Positions 13,406 through 24,600 of a DNA stretch of 64,000 bases are shown here, piece after piece. Location of the stretch: contig CALYLW010000316.1 in assembly GCA_944989445.1 (NCBI GenBank), positions 124,001 through 188,000 on the forward strand. The letters run 5' to 3'. A program made the position numbers and the translations under genes. Position 1 is the stretch's first letter. Each line of letters opens with the position of its first letter. The notes under the pieces were generated by a model. The model saw nothing but the letters and a program-made list of their open reading frames with translations. It had not been told where the DNA came from and ran no database searches. This DNA comes from Ampullaceana balthica (lineage: Eukaryota; Mollusca; Gastropoda; Lymnaeidae).

Positions 13406-13984
13406 ATGGGTGTAGAAAGAGAAATGAGCTCAGGAAAGAAAGGAGTGGCAACAAGATCGAGCAATATAGCTCCAAGTGTTCAACAAGTTAATACACTTAG
13501 TGCCCATGAATCAGACTTTTGCGAGAGTCAACAACAGACACTAGTAGCCTCGGCCTCCTCTCCTTCTTTGTTAAATGGTTGCGGAGATAAATCTACCCAT
13601 GCTGGTGCCAGGATAGAAAGACACATCAACGCCCATCATCTTGTAACTCCATCTCCTCTCGTCCTATCTCAAGTTCAAGACATTCCTACAGAACCATTAT
13701 TCCATAATAATCCCTCCCCAACGTCAGACAACCTTCCGGATTCTCTATTTCTGACTTCATCTTCACCAAGATCTCGTCAAAGCAACCAGGAGAGGCCATA
13801 TAGTGCACCTGCTAATTTTTTAGAGAAGATTTCAGGGCAGTTGCTGAGACTTGTAGGAGATCATTACCACTGCAGTAATTGTGGGCGCCAGCTCCGCAAC
13901 ATAGGAGATCAACTAACAATAGAGACGACATTAAGAAATGCAATAAGTTCAGGAGAATTGAGCAATCTAATTAAGGAATCTTAA
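13406..13984 (+). CDS. Putative BH3-only protein with two BH3-like motifs
   Basis: A 192-aa protein in a single coding exon. The frame is open from 13292, but the upstream part is AT-rich and ends in a polypyrimidine tract plus CAG at 13397, so I place the start at the ATG at 13406 in a spliced exon. Residues 1-135 are Ser/Pro/Gln-rich and look disordered. The C-terminal 55 residues look folded: LLRLVGDHYH (146-155), then CSNC (156-159), then CGRQLRNIGDQLT (159-171). The second block fits the BH3 pattern (hydrophobic-small-x-x-L-x-x-hydrophobic-G-D-x-hydrophobic) and resembles Bak/Bim-type BH3 helices; the first is a weaker fit, with Ser at the first hydrophobic position. DKST at 61-64 recalls the dynein light chain site of Bim/Bmf but lacks its Gln. 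There is no C-terminal membrane segment and no BH1/BH2. If correct, it would bind Bcl-2 proteins. Assignment rests on short motifs only. Confidence 0.55.
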   Translation: MGVEREMSSGKKGVATRSSNIAPSVQQVNTLSAHESDFCESQQQTLVASASSPSLLNGCGDKSTHAGARIERHINAHHLVTPSPLVLSQVQDIPTEPLFHNNPSPTSDNLPDSLFLTSSSPRSRQSNQERPYSAPANFLEKISGQLLRLVGDHYHCSNCGRQLRNIGDQLTIETTLRNAISSGELSNLIKES

Positions 13985-14106
13985 TATTCATTATGTTTAT
14001 ATTATTACATAATAGGGCATTATTTAAAAAAATAATTCAATTACATTGTACATACATACATTGTACACTGTGTTAAAGTTATGGTATTATTGGTAATGCT
14101 ATCGCC

Positions 14107-14112
14107 AATAAA
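14107..14112 (+). promoter_or_regulatory. Poly(A) signal of the BH3-like gene
   Basis: AATAAA lies about 120 bp after the TAA stop, a usual 3' UTR distance. Confidence 0.55.
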
Positions 14113-15572
14113 AAGTGATACAGTATTTTACTTAAGTGCCTCCATGTATTGAGCAATAAGACCTTTATTATTTTTTTAAGGCAGCCATAGAAAATTTATA
14201 TTGTTATACCTGTAGTCATGATTTGGAATATATTATGACCTTTCAATTTAATGTCAAAGTTAATAGTGAATTAATATATCAAATATATTTAAATATAATT
14301 GTACGACTTTGATATTAATTTTCTTTTTTTTTGTCTTAGGTGAATTTTAAAGAATAATATGATATGTGGATACCTGTTTGGCTAAAGAAAATTTAAATTG
14401 TACTTACTTATGCGTACATTGTCATAAATTAATAATAATCCCTTTAAAGTTTCTTCTTTTCATCATTTTAAAATAACATTTTTGCCATTCTTGTCAGATT
14501 TAATCAACTAGAATGCGGGGTTCAATTGCCACTAGCTTAATAAGAATATTTATCATAAATCGTATAAAAAATTGTTTCTGCAAAGATAGAAAAAATATGT
14601 GTAAAATTTTTTTAAAAAATATGATTTTGTTTTTTTAAAATCACTTTTATGATTTTCATAAATTAAGAAACTTGTCTTAAGAATTTCATAGGGACTGAAA
14701 ATTTTTATATAAAAATTGTTATTTTTTAAATTCACTAAATTTCCATTGTCTTGACAAATAGGTAAATTCTTACTACATTTTAAATTATCTTTTAATACTG
14801 AAAAGTCTAAACTGCTAATTTTAAAATTAAGGTAAGATTAATTTTAAGCCAGAAGTTTTTGCTTTGTGGATGAAATCCAAATAATCAACATCCAAAGACC
14901 TGTTTTAAAAAAAATATTTCCATAGCATATAATTTTAGCACTTAAGTTTTAGATTATGGAGTAAATCGGAGTATACTAAATTTAAATCTTATACATTGAA
15001 TGTTCTTACTTCAATCAAATGTAATGTTATTTTATTGTGCATGATTGTCTTGTAAAGATACAATAAATTTTAAGGAGTGGAAAAATTGAAAAGCTCTTAG
15101 TGATACATCTAATATTCCATAAATTTAATATACTAATTATTTTGAAAGGTTGTCAAATGGCCTTAGATTTAGACACAGCTCAAGAAAGAATTGTTTTCAT
15201 TTATAAATATACATACCAGTGATTTGAATTTGATACTTGTTATCTTACGATATGACTGCAACAATTGTTGAATATTTTTGTTTTTTAGTTTGTGCAATGA
15301 TTTGAATATGTTTTTGTTGAGTACACAAGTGCTTAATGAATAAAAATAATATATTTGAAAATACTTTTTGGTCTGATTTATAATTTGCTTGCTTTTTATA
15401 CTTCCTTATTTACTATAAAAATAACACAATTAAAAAAATCTATTTAAAGGGTGATACATAATTAATTGGTTACTTTATTGTTTTGGGAAAAAAAGACAGG
15501 AAACGTTACTAAAGTTTCCCTTTTGATAATATGACACAACTAAACAACTCCTCTTAAAGTTTGGTAGTTCAA
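14113..15572. other. Intergenic space between convergent genes
   Basis: AT-rich spacer between the tails of the BH3-like gene (+) and INTS14 (-). Only short AT-driven frames are present, with no recognised repeat. A further AATAAA near 15337 could be a distal poly(A) site of the plus-strand gene. Confidence 0.4.
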
Positions 15573-15578
15573 TTTATT
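15573..15578 (-). promoter_or_regulatory. Poly(A) signal of INTS14
   Basis: AATAAA on the minus strand (TTTATT on the plus strand) lies about 25 bp beyond the INTS14 stop codon at 15603-15605. Confidence 0.6.
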
Positions 15579-15602
15579 TAGAGCAACATTGAAATAAACA
15601 AC

Positions 15603-18600
15603 TTAACCTGTATTACCACTTGAAAAATTTGTAGGAAGTGGTGTTACAGATTGCATGACATCAAATGCATTATCTGAGCGAAGAAAATTTGCAGCATGTG
15701 TTAGTTGTAACGCAGCATTGGGGTGTGCAGTGCCAGGTAAAAGGGTGCACTCTCTTTCCAACATAGATGCCATGGCTTCAAGTAGTATGTGAAACCCAAA
15801 TGACAGAGCTGCCCGCCTGGTACGATTTAACTCCTGATGAAGAAGAACAGATGTCATATGTATTTTAAATGATTAAAAGGAGTTGGAAGGGATTTTTATG
15901 ATTCTTTTAAAAATAAAGTGTGTTACTTGAAAACATTTTTAGTAATTTTAGGGTTATTTCTTTTTAGGTGTGAGGAGAGGGTATTAATAGCTAACATTCT
16001 TAAAAGGGTTATCTCTTGTATTAATATATGAGTGTGGAAAAAAAGTGTATGGCACATTGGAGGTATAAAATATAATTCTAATATATAATCCAATCAAGAC
16101 TGCATAAAGAATCAAGACTGCATAAAGCAGTCTTAAGTTACTGTGGGGTATATCATCTCTACAAAATGAAGATCATTAATAAATAAGTTATATAATTTAT
16201 ATTATATAAATCACCTTATAAAACTGGTGTATTTTCTCTGGCAACTTTCTGGCATGTCTTAAGACTTTTTGAATATCAGACTGCAAGTGAAAACACATTT
16301 AATTGAACAAAAAAGAAAAAAAGTTTGACTTATCTTCCAACTAAAATCAATATTTATAAAGTGTAATAGTCTCAGGAGAATTTTTTAACTGATCAAAAGG
16401 AAACAAACACAAATAAACCTGTAAAAAAATTTTTTGGTCTGGAAACAAATTAATGAGTTAAAAGAAAAGAAAAAGTGCATGCAGCCTCATGTATGTACAT
16501 TGTAGTTTAGTTTTTACAATGTATCTGTTTAAACTATAATCATTTTGTATTACCCACTAACTGTGAAAGAATTCATGATTATTATTAAATCTAATATTTC
16601 AAATAAAGTACTATCTAGTTTTAATCATATCTTATAAAATTGATAATACATATCCAAACTAACTGGGAACAGACTTTTTAGGATAATATCTATTATTTTT
16701 AATTTTAAAAAAAACATCACTTCTGTGGAAAGCTTGCACCAAAGGTAAGTGCAAAGACAAAAAAATATGATGTTAAAGTAATACAGATATAATTTTTATT
16801 GCAAGCTTTTTGTTTCCTAAGCAGAATCAAAAACCTACATTTTATATGGGAAAACTTAAATTTTTTAATTTCAATCAACTTATAATATCCTATAAGGTTT
16901 TCTAAAAACTTATTCCCTCAGTCCCATAAAGATTTCAAGCATATATTGCTATGAATTGGGTTATGAATTTTTTTAAATTGCTGAAAATGTAATTATTGTT
17001 ATACTGACTTCACGCTTTAGGATAAGCTTATAGAATTGTTATTTTACATATACAAAAGACTATCTTGAGTTTAGTACTATTTTTATGTGTAGTTTAGTAC
17101 TATTTTTTTGGACGAAAAGTTTCACAAAATCACATCTTCAAAAAAAAACGATAAAAAATACCACAAAACTTCGCAAAATGAGCGAAAGCACTAGTGGAAA
17201 GTAAACATCGACTTTTCCGGAAGTCGACTAAATCTTCTCTCATGCTATGAAGACTTTTTACTTTGTATGATTTCATTACTAAAGAGAGTGCTATCGAGAT
17301 GAGCTTTACCGTGCGTCAGGATTAGAGGCAAGGCGCGCATTACTGCACATTAGGACGTTATGAGTTAAATCTGTTTTTCTGCTAATTCAAAACATCATTT
17401 TGAAAATTCTTTTCTTTTTCAATGCTTAAACATTTTTAATTTCCTTATTAATTTAAAGCCCATTTTAGATTAAATGTTAATTAAGCCCTTCTCCATTATT
17501 AATATTTATGATAAGGGAGGCGTTATACGGAGATTTCTCCCAATAACGCCCTGCGTTATACGGAGATTTCTTTTTTAAAAAAACAAACAAAATTTCCGTT
17601 CTAATTTATTATATATGTACCTATCATAGCTTAAAATTTATTTCAAAAAGATTTATGATTTTAAAATTAATTTGGTAAAAGCAAAGAGAACGGTGTGCTC
17701 GATAAATCGTATTTTTTTTTGTTATATTTGTTGTTTTTTCTATTTTAATTTAAAAAATAGACAACTAAACCTAACCCAGACCCCTAAAACTGAAACTACA
17801 ACCTTAAAAAAAAAGACTCAATCGAAACTCGAACCTCCACTTGACACTTAGAGTTCAAGAATCTAATGCCCTAACCGTGAGACCACAGAAGCTCATGAAT
17901 CGTAAGAATTTTTAAAAATCTTATATCAAATCGGCAAGTAGTCACATGACCAGCCAAAAACATTTGCGTATGACGCTAAGAATCATGGGAAATATCTGTC
18001 TATAATGCCCAGCGTTATACGGAGATATCTCCGAATAATCACTTCGTTATGATAATGCTCTTTCAATACACAAATCCATTTTTGACATTTTTATAATGTC
18101 AAAAAATTGAAGAGGACTGAAAAAAAAACTTATTACAAAAAATATTTTTTTCTCTAAAAATAGATTCATAACAATAAAATGAGAGACAACTTTGTGTTTG
18201 TAGGGCTAAAATATATAGTACAGACTTCAGTTCAAAATTTTGCAGATAGCATATTCCCAGTCTATCTTTCAAATGTGCAGCATGTTATCTTCTACATGTG
18301 CAGTAAATTGCATATGCAGTAAATATTTTATCTGGTTTTCTTAATAGGAATCATAATTTTTTTCGAGGGTTTTTACACAAATGTTTCATAATAGGTGTAT
18401 TGTAGAAATAATAAATAAAGAACTTTTTTTTGTTGATAACAACCATTGTGGATATTTAGCGTAGGGAAAACAGACACTACATTGTATTAAAACTGCAAGC
18501 ACAGCCTTGACATTAATGCCTATGAAAAGAAAGTTAATGTTATTTCTTTCTTCACCTGTAAACCAGAGGGTTTTATCCAAACAACACAAGATTGTGCATA

Positions 18601-21600
18601 ACTGCGTTTATCTAGGGGTTTAACGGGGAATGGCAACTTTTTCTCTTCATCTTCTGATGAGTATTCTCTACAAGAGGTGAGGTTGTCAAATGATCCAATC
18701 CATGGAATAGAATCTTGCCCTTAAGTGAAAAAGTTTTTGTTAGCTTAGGAAATTACTAGTGATAAAAGGTTCCATTAGCACTACATGTATTTGTAGTTAA
18801 CTGGGGCCACAAAGCTGATTGTATTTTACTGGGACATTACTGCGTTTTGTTCAATACATTTACTTAATCAAAAATGCTGTTTTAATTAAGTTAATAATTA
18901 TTCAATTTCGTTTTTTATTCTTTTACCTGGATCAAATAAGGCCAACATTAAATTTGACTTTTTTTTACTGTCTGCCCATGAATAGATCATGCCATACCAG
19001 TCATCACTGTCAAAAATAAAAATTAAAGACACTGTAACAAAAATCTTTAAAATTTATAACAGGCTTGAGATAAAAAGGAATGTGAAAATGAAAAATGTCA
19101 GGAACCTGATCAACTTACTCCTTTTAATAAAATGTTGTACAAATAAAAATTACATATGATCAAGTACATATTAAAAATTAAATAGGTCAATAAAAAAAAC
19201 TTTCCTTGACATAGTTTAATTATTTTTGTGCCTCATTATTATTTCTCTCATTACATGTATATATAAACAAAAATATCCAACACAATCATCAAAAGAATAT
19301 AACAAATTTGAATAGGAATAATATTTATATTGAAATAACATAAAATCTTTTAAGGTCCAAAATGAAATAACTGAAGCTAAAGTAATTTAACTTGGAATTA
19401 ATTTTGTCTAAAAATGCTTTAAACTTATTAAAATATATATTTTTGCATAATTTTTAAAGGAAAAGTTATTGAGTTGTCAAACAGTGACATCTGTCACATA
19501 AGAGGATCTATTGAAACTGGCTAAAAGTGTTACATATATAAGCAAAAGACAAATTGATTGAAATACCATGACATTTTATATGAAAGCGTTATTACACTAA
19601 TTTAAATTTGTTTGTAACACTGCAACATCGAAATTAAGCAAGATTTATACTATGTTGCAAGTCTGTTATATCTGTAAAGATTTGATCAGTTCAATTCAAA
19701 CTCTGAGTCTCCGAGTCTCTACTAACAATGTGGTCACAACCAATGGTCCCTCTAAGGTTCGTTGGTTCGTGTGCAAAGTAAAAAAAAACTCGTGTGCAGA
19801 GTTGCACAGCATCTATTTTTTGTGCAATATTGTAAAAAATTGCTGCGCGGTAATGCTAAACTACTGCGCGGCGTCAGTCAGATATCTGCGCGGCCGCTCA
19901 GCTTAACCCTACCAGATTGAGTTACCAGTTACAAATGTTAGGTAATAGATTTAATTCCTATATACCGAGTTACCGAATTCTAGGTATTTGGGATATCACT
20001 TGAATTTCTAAAAAATAACAGCCAATCGTCGTTAAATCTCGCATTTGTTGCAAGATTAGTGTTTACAAATTGTATTTTCTTCGAATAAAGCAGTGAGTTG
20101 TGTTTACAGTTGATTTTTATTGAAAATAACCATGAAAAGATCGGCGAATAAACCGAGCACTTCCACCGGAAAAAGAGCATGTATGATACCCACCAAAAAT
20201 AGACATCAAAGACAAGCCTACAAAATGGGGAATAAAATCATTTCTTATTTGCGAAAGTCAGACAGGCTACAGTCAACGCTGAGATCTACACTGGGGCAGC
20301 ACCAATAGTTGCAACAGAGCTGGGTGCTGTGGGAAACACTGTGGCTCGTCTTTTGAAGGAAAAGAAAGCACATATTATCGTTATGGATCGGTACTACAAC
20401 TCGGTGACATTAGCAAGGTACATGCTGAATGAGCTGCAAACAGGACTTGTTGATACTCTTCAACAAAATAGAAAATTTTTTCCACTGTCCTTGAAGAAGG
20501 TGGATAAGCTTTGCGAGAGGTGAAAGTCGCTTCGATGTCAGGGCAGCATAACCTGTATGGTATGGCAGGATCGGAGGCCAATTACATTCATCTCAAACTT
20601 TCATGACCCAACATAAATAGGAATAGCAAACAGAAGCAACAAAGATGGAACCCTTGATGAAGTTCGTATGCCGCAGCTTGTCCAGGACTATAATCGCCAC
20701 ATGGGCGGTTGTGACAAAAATGATCAAATGACGCGCCTCCATCACTCACGCCGTCATTACCGGTGGCCCCGTCGCCTTTTCATCAAATTGTTTCATGTGG
20801 GCCTGCTCCAATTCGTTTGTTATCAATGTGTCTAAACTAGAAGAAGCTGAGCAAAAACGCATGTTTTACACTAGATACATCCAGAATCTCTGCATTGACC
20901 TGATTGGCAATTACCGCTCAACAGCCATTCGCCGAGGACAAATGGTACCATGCCCCCAATGCCACAAACTAGGCAAACCACTGGCCTGAAATTCCAGAAG
21001 CGACTGCTTCCAATCATGTCTGCACTGTCTGCTTGGAAAAACACCTTCAATACAACACACCTTGGTGTAGCACACAAGGACAACCCACACAAGAAGGTCA
21101 AGACCAACGTCAGGTGCTCTATGTGCAAAAAGTACCTCTGTGTAAAGCAAGGCTCAACCTGCTGGGAAGACTACCACTCCAAGGCGCAATACTGGAGTTA
21201 GATGGAAGCATTGTTCAACTAATTAAACAATTATTATCTTCTAAAATATTTTTTTTTGCTGCGCGGTAATTCTAAACTGCAGCGCGGTGTCGGTCGAAAA
21301 CCTTTGCGGCTGCGCAGCTCAGAGGGAACATTGGTGCAAAGTTCCACAGCATCCATTTTGAAATAATTGTTTTCACTAAATTTGATGTGCGGTAATTATA
21401 AACTGCGCGGCAGTTAGATATCTGAGTGGCCGCGCAGCTTAAATGGAATATTGGATGGAAGTTAGGCCTATTTCCTACTATGTCTAAAAGTTTGAGCTCA
21501 TTCTGACCACTGGTTTTCATGATACTAGCAATTTTCTAACCCATGTACATTTTCTTAATTTTTGCTGCGGAGGCCAGGTATAGGGGCAAATTAGCTTGGG

Positions 21601-24600
21601 GAGCTCAGGGCTGGTAGGGTTAAAGGGAACATTGGTCTCAACACTCCTGTAAAGGCCTGAGTTTAAAAACTTATAGTTCAATAAGAAAGGAATACCGAAA
21701 GTCAATGTCACACCTTGTTTATGATATTATTCAGTCCCAGTTTAACACTGTATGTCCCATTCTCAGCGAAAATAAGATTTTATGCTGCACAAACTCTTAT
21801 GTATTTTATAGAAGAAAAACATAATATATCAAGAAAGTTTTGTTAAAATTCATCAATGAAAGTGGCTTGTTTGTGATTTGACCAGGGTTTTAAAAATGAT
21901 CACTGAAAGTTCCAATATTTACCAAACTCTGGTGATGGCCACCATGCTCTCCACCCTCAAACTGCCATGCAAAAGAACTGTAAATGATGGCGTCTTCCCG
22001 TCATCTTGACTTTCATCATCATCTTCTGATTTAACATTTTTGCCCTCTTTATCTTTAGCTGAAATATGTTCATTTTAGACTAAAATTAATAGTAGCCTTT
22101 ATGAAAATTTTCTTAAGACAATTTGTTCACAATGAGAGCTGCTCAACAAAATTTGGCATTTGTATTTGGTTGAAAATGTAAAACCTTAATGGATTAATTG
22201 ATATAATTCAATCAAAATTAATTTAATTGCAAACCTTCTGATTTTTCTTTTGTGGATCTAGGTAATACCAAATGTCTAGCAACTGTTGGAGGGCTGCCAA
22301 TATCTTTAATGTCCAAAAAACCTAAAATTTCCAATTTTTCAGAAACTGTATATGTAATTTTTCCATCATCAAGTTGCCTGTAAATCAAATTAGTATCACA
22401 ATCATTGACACAAAAGCAGATTTTGAAAAAAATATAGACTTAAAATTTTTTTTCAAAAAAAGAACACAATATATCTTTTTTTTAAAATATATTATGTAAG
22501 AAGGATTTCACTTAAATTCAATATCAGATAGCATTTATGTCATGGATAAAGTATTTTTAAGAAAGGTAAAGTTATACATGCCAAATATTTTGCCCCTTAA
22601 GTCCTAAAAATGTATAACGGTTCGATTACAGAAACTTATGAAAATTCTAGAAATAAGAAATGCATTGTTTATATCTTTTTCATGATTTAATAAAAAAAAT
22701 TTTGAATGCATACAAACTTTTATAAGAAACAAGATTGAATTAAGAACAATGTTGTGCATGTTTCACTTATCAAGAGGAAACATTTAAATATCTATTTAGA
22801 AGCTGAATTTCATAGCAATTTGTATGTAAATAATGTTAATGTATTTGTTTAAGTTTGGTAGAAGTGTTTAGTCTTACTAAATAAAATACATTTTGCCTGT
22901 CTTGTCCAAGATGAAAATTTACTTTCAATCTATAGACTTTCCCATCTTTTCTTGGGAAAGACATGTGGTTAACTTTTCTGGTGATTTTTACTAGCAGTGT
23001 AGTTGGGAAATAAGGTGAACCTTCAAAAGAGTGCAGACATAGATTGCAGCCATTGCTCTAATCTATTCTAATTTTCATTGATGGACTACCTTTGAGGTAT
23101 AACCCATATCTCAGAAATATAAATGCAACTATAAAGAAAATGTTTAGACTCAATTGCCACTCATTTTAAGACATTTCATTTCTGTTTATATTCTAACTTT
23201 GGGCCGAACATGTAGAATCTTTTTATGTGTTAATAAATTGTGTTTTGTTAATGGGACTTCAGTTGATCAATAACTTGTGATTTGTTGCCATATATAGGTG
23301 ATGTCGTCTGATCTGAGTTAATTTTGTTGTTTCTATTTTTTTAATATGTGTTCCGATCTTTAGTTTGCACTCTTATGGCTGTGCTCTTGTCTGGGTTCCC
23401 ACTTTTTTTTCGCACAAAAAATTCAAGACTGATTAAAGATTATTTCAAGACTAGAAAGGGAAATTCAAAAATGAAATCCACGAAGTCGCTATTTATTTTT
23501 AACATAGAAATTACTTATTTAATTAAAAAATTTTGATAATAGATCACTACTTGTAATATATGATAATAAATTTTAAGTTAGCAATAGCAATACAACATAT
23601 TTACTACCCATTAAGTCATGAATGACTTCACACACATTAATATTACAATATATACTAACAAATTAAGTTAATTAGCAAATGCAATGCATCTCATATAAAC
23701 ATCAACACCCATGTAATCTTTGCAGCACCATCATCAGCTTTACTTTTCATAAAAATAGTGATTTGACCGGAGTATCTTTAATGTTATCAACATGTATCTA
23801 CCATTTCATGTGGGATATGAGTGCTGACATTTCCATTGTTTGGATATTGATAGATTTATTACAAACTGTACTCTGTACAATATACACATTTTACAAATTT
23901 GTCCAGTGAAAGTGAAAGCCACTGCTTGAAATCTAGTCTAACCAGGCATTTCAAGGTTGAGGGAAAAAAAGGCGGAAAGATGCTTCCCAAACAGTTTAAT
24001 GCCTTCAGCAGCGGAAGGAACAATGGTTTTAATAAAGGAACTAAGATTGTTAATCGGTCCTCAGATCAGGACTGGTCCTGTTCAATCAGGACTATTTAAA
24101 CGTAAATTCAATTAGCCAGTATAAGCTAATCACGCGGAGTATTTTTGGTGTTGTTTTACGAGACTAATTCGTGGGCTGGGATGACATCAAAACGCTTTCT
24201 TAATGATTCTAGTATATAAATAATATACATGTCATCACTGTTGTTAGTCAAATTCCCATAAGGAATGATTTTGTTTTTTAATCACTTAGTTGCCGAAGGC
24301 TAACACGCAGTGTGCCTTTCATGTGAACAACCGTCAAGGATGCAAGTGTTACTATTTATATTACAAGAGTCTTGGGCGTCGCAAAATACAGTAATTCCAG
24401 CAAGTTCACCATTGAAAAAATAATATGCCATCTACATTTTTTAAAAATAACAAAAGCATCACTGTTTACACCTAAGATCTCAAGTTTTAATTTAGATTTT
24501 CTCTTTTTTTTCCCCCCACTGAGTTGATGTCACACAAGAGGTAAACACGTGTGACACGATGTCCCCAACGGACGGACGTGGTTAAATGAGTTACAGTCTC

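Larger units (their letters stand above)
19741..21634. mobile_element. hAT-type MITE split by a piggyBac insertion
   Basis: The ends CAATGGTCCCTCTAAGG and AAAGGGAACATTG are inverted repeats and match the uninterrupted copy at 1466-1620. Flanks GTCACAAC (19733-19740) and GTCTCAAC (21635-21642) form an 8-bp target duplication with one mismatch. Removing the piggyBac insertion and one TTAA leaves 177 bp, close to the 155-bp solo copy. It lies in the INTS14 intron between exons 6 and 7. Confidence 0.8.

Noticed and set aside
17830..17905. Possible tRNA gene on the minus strand
   Set aside because: A- and B-box-like words are present, but acceptor and T stems do not pair; treated as a SINE remnant.
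20871..21150. Minus-strand frames over the piggyBac element
   Set aside because: Shadows of the plus-strand transposase remnant.
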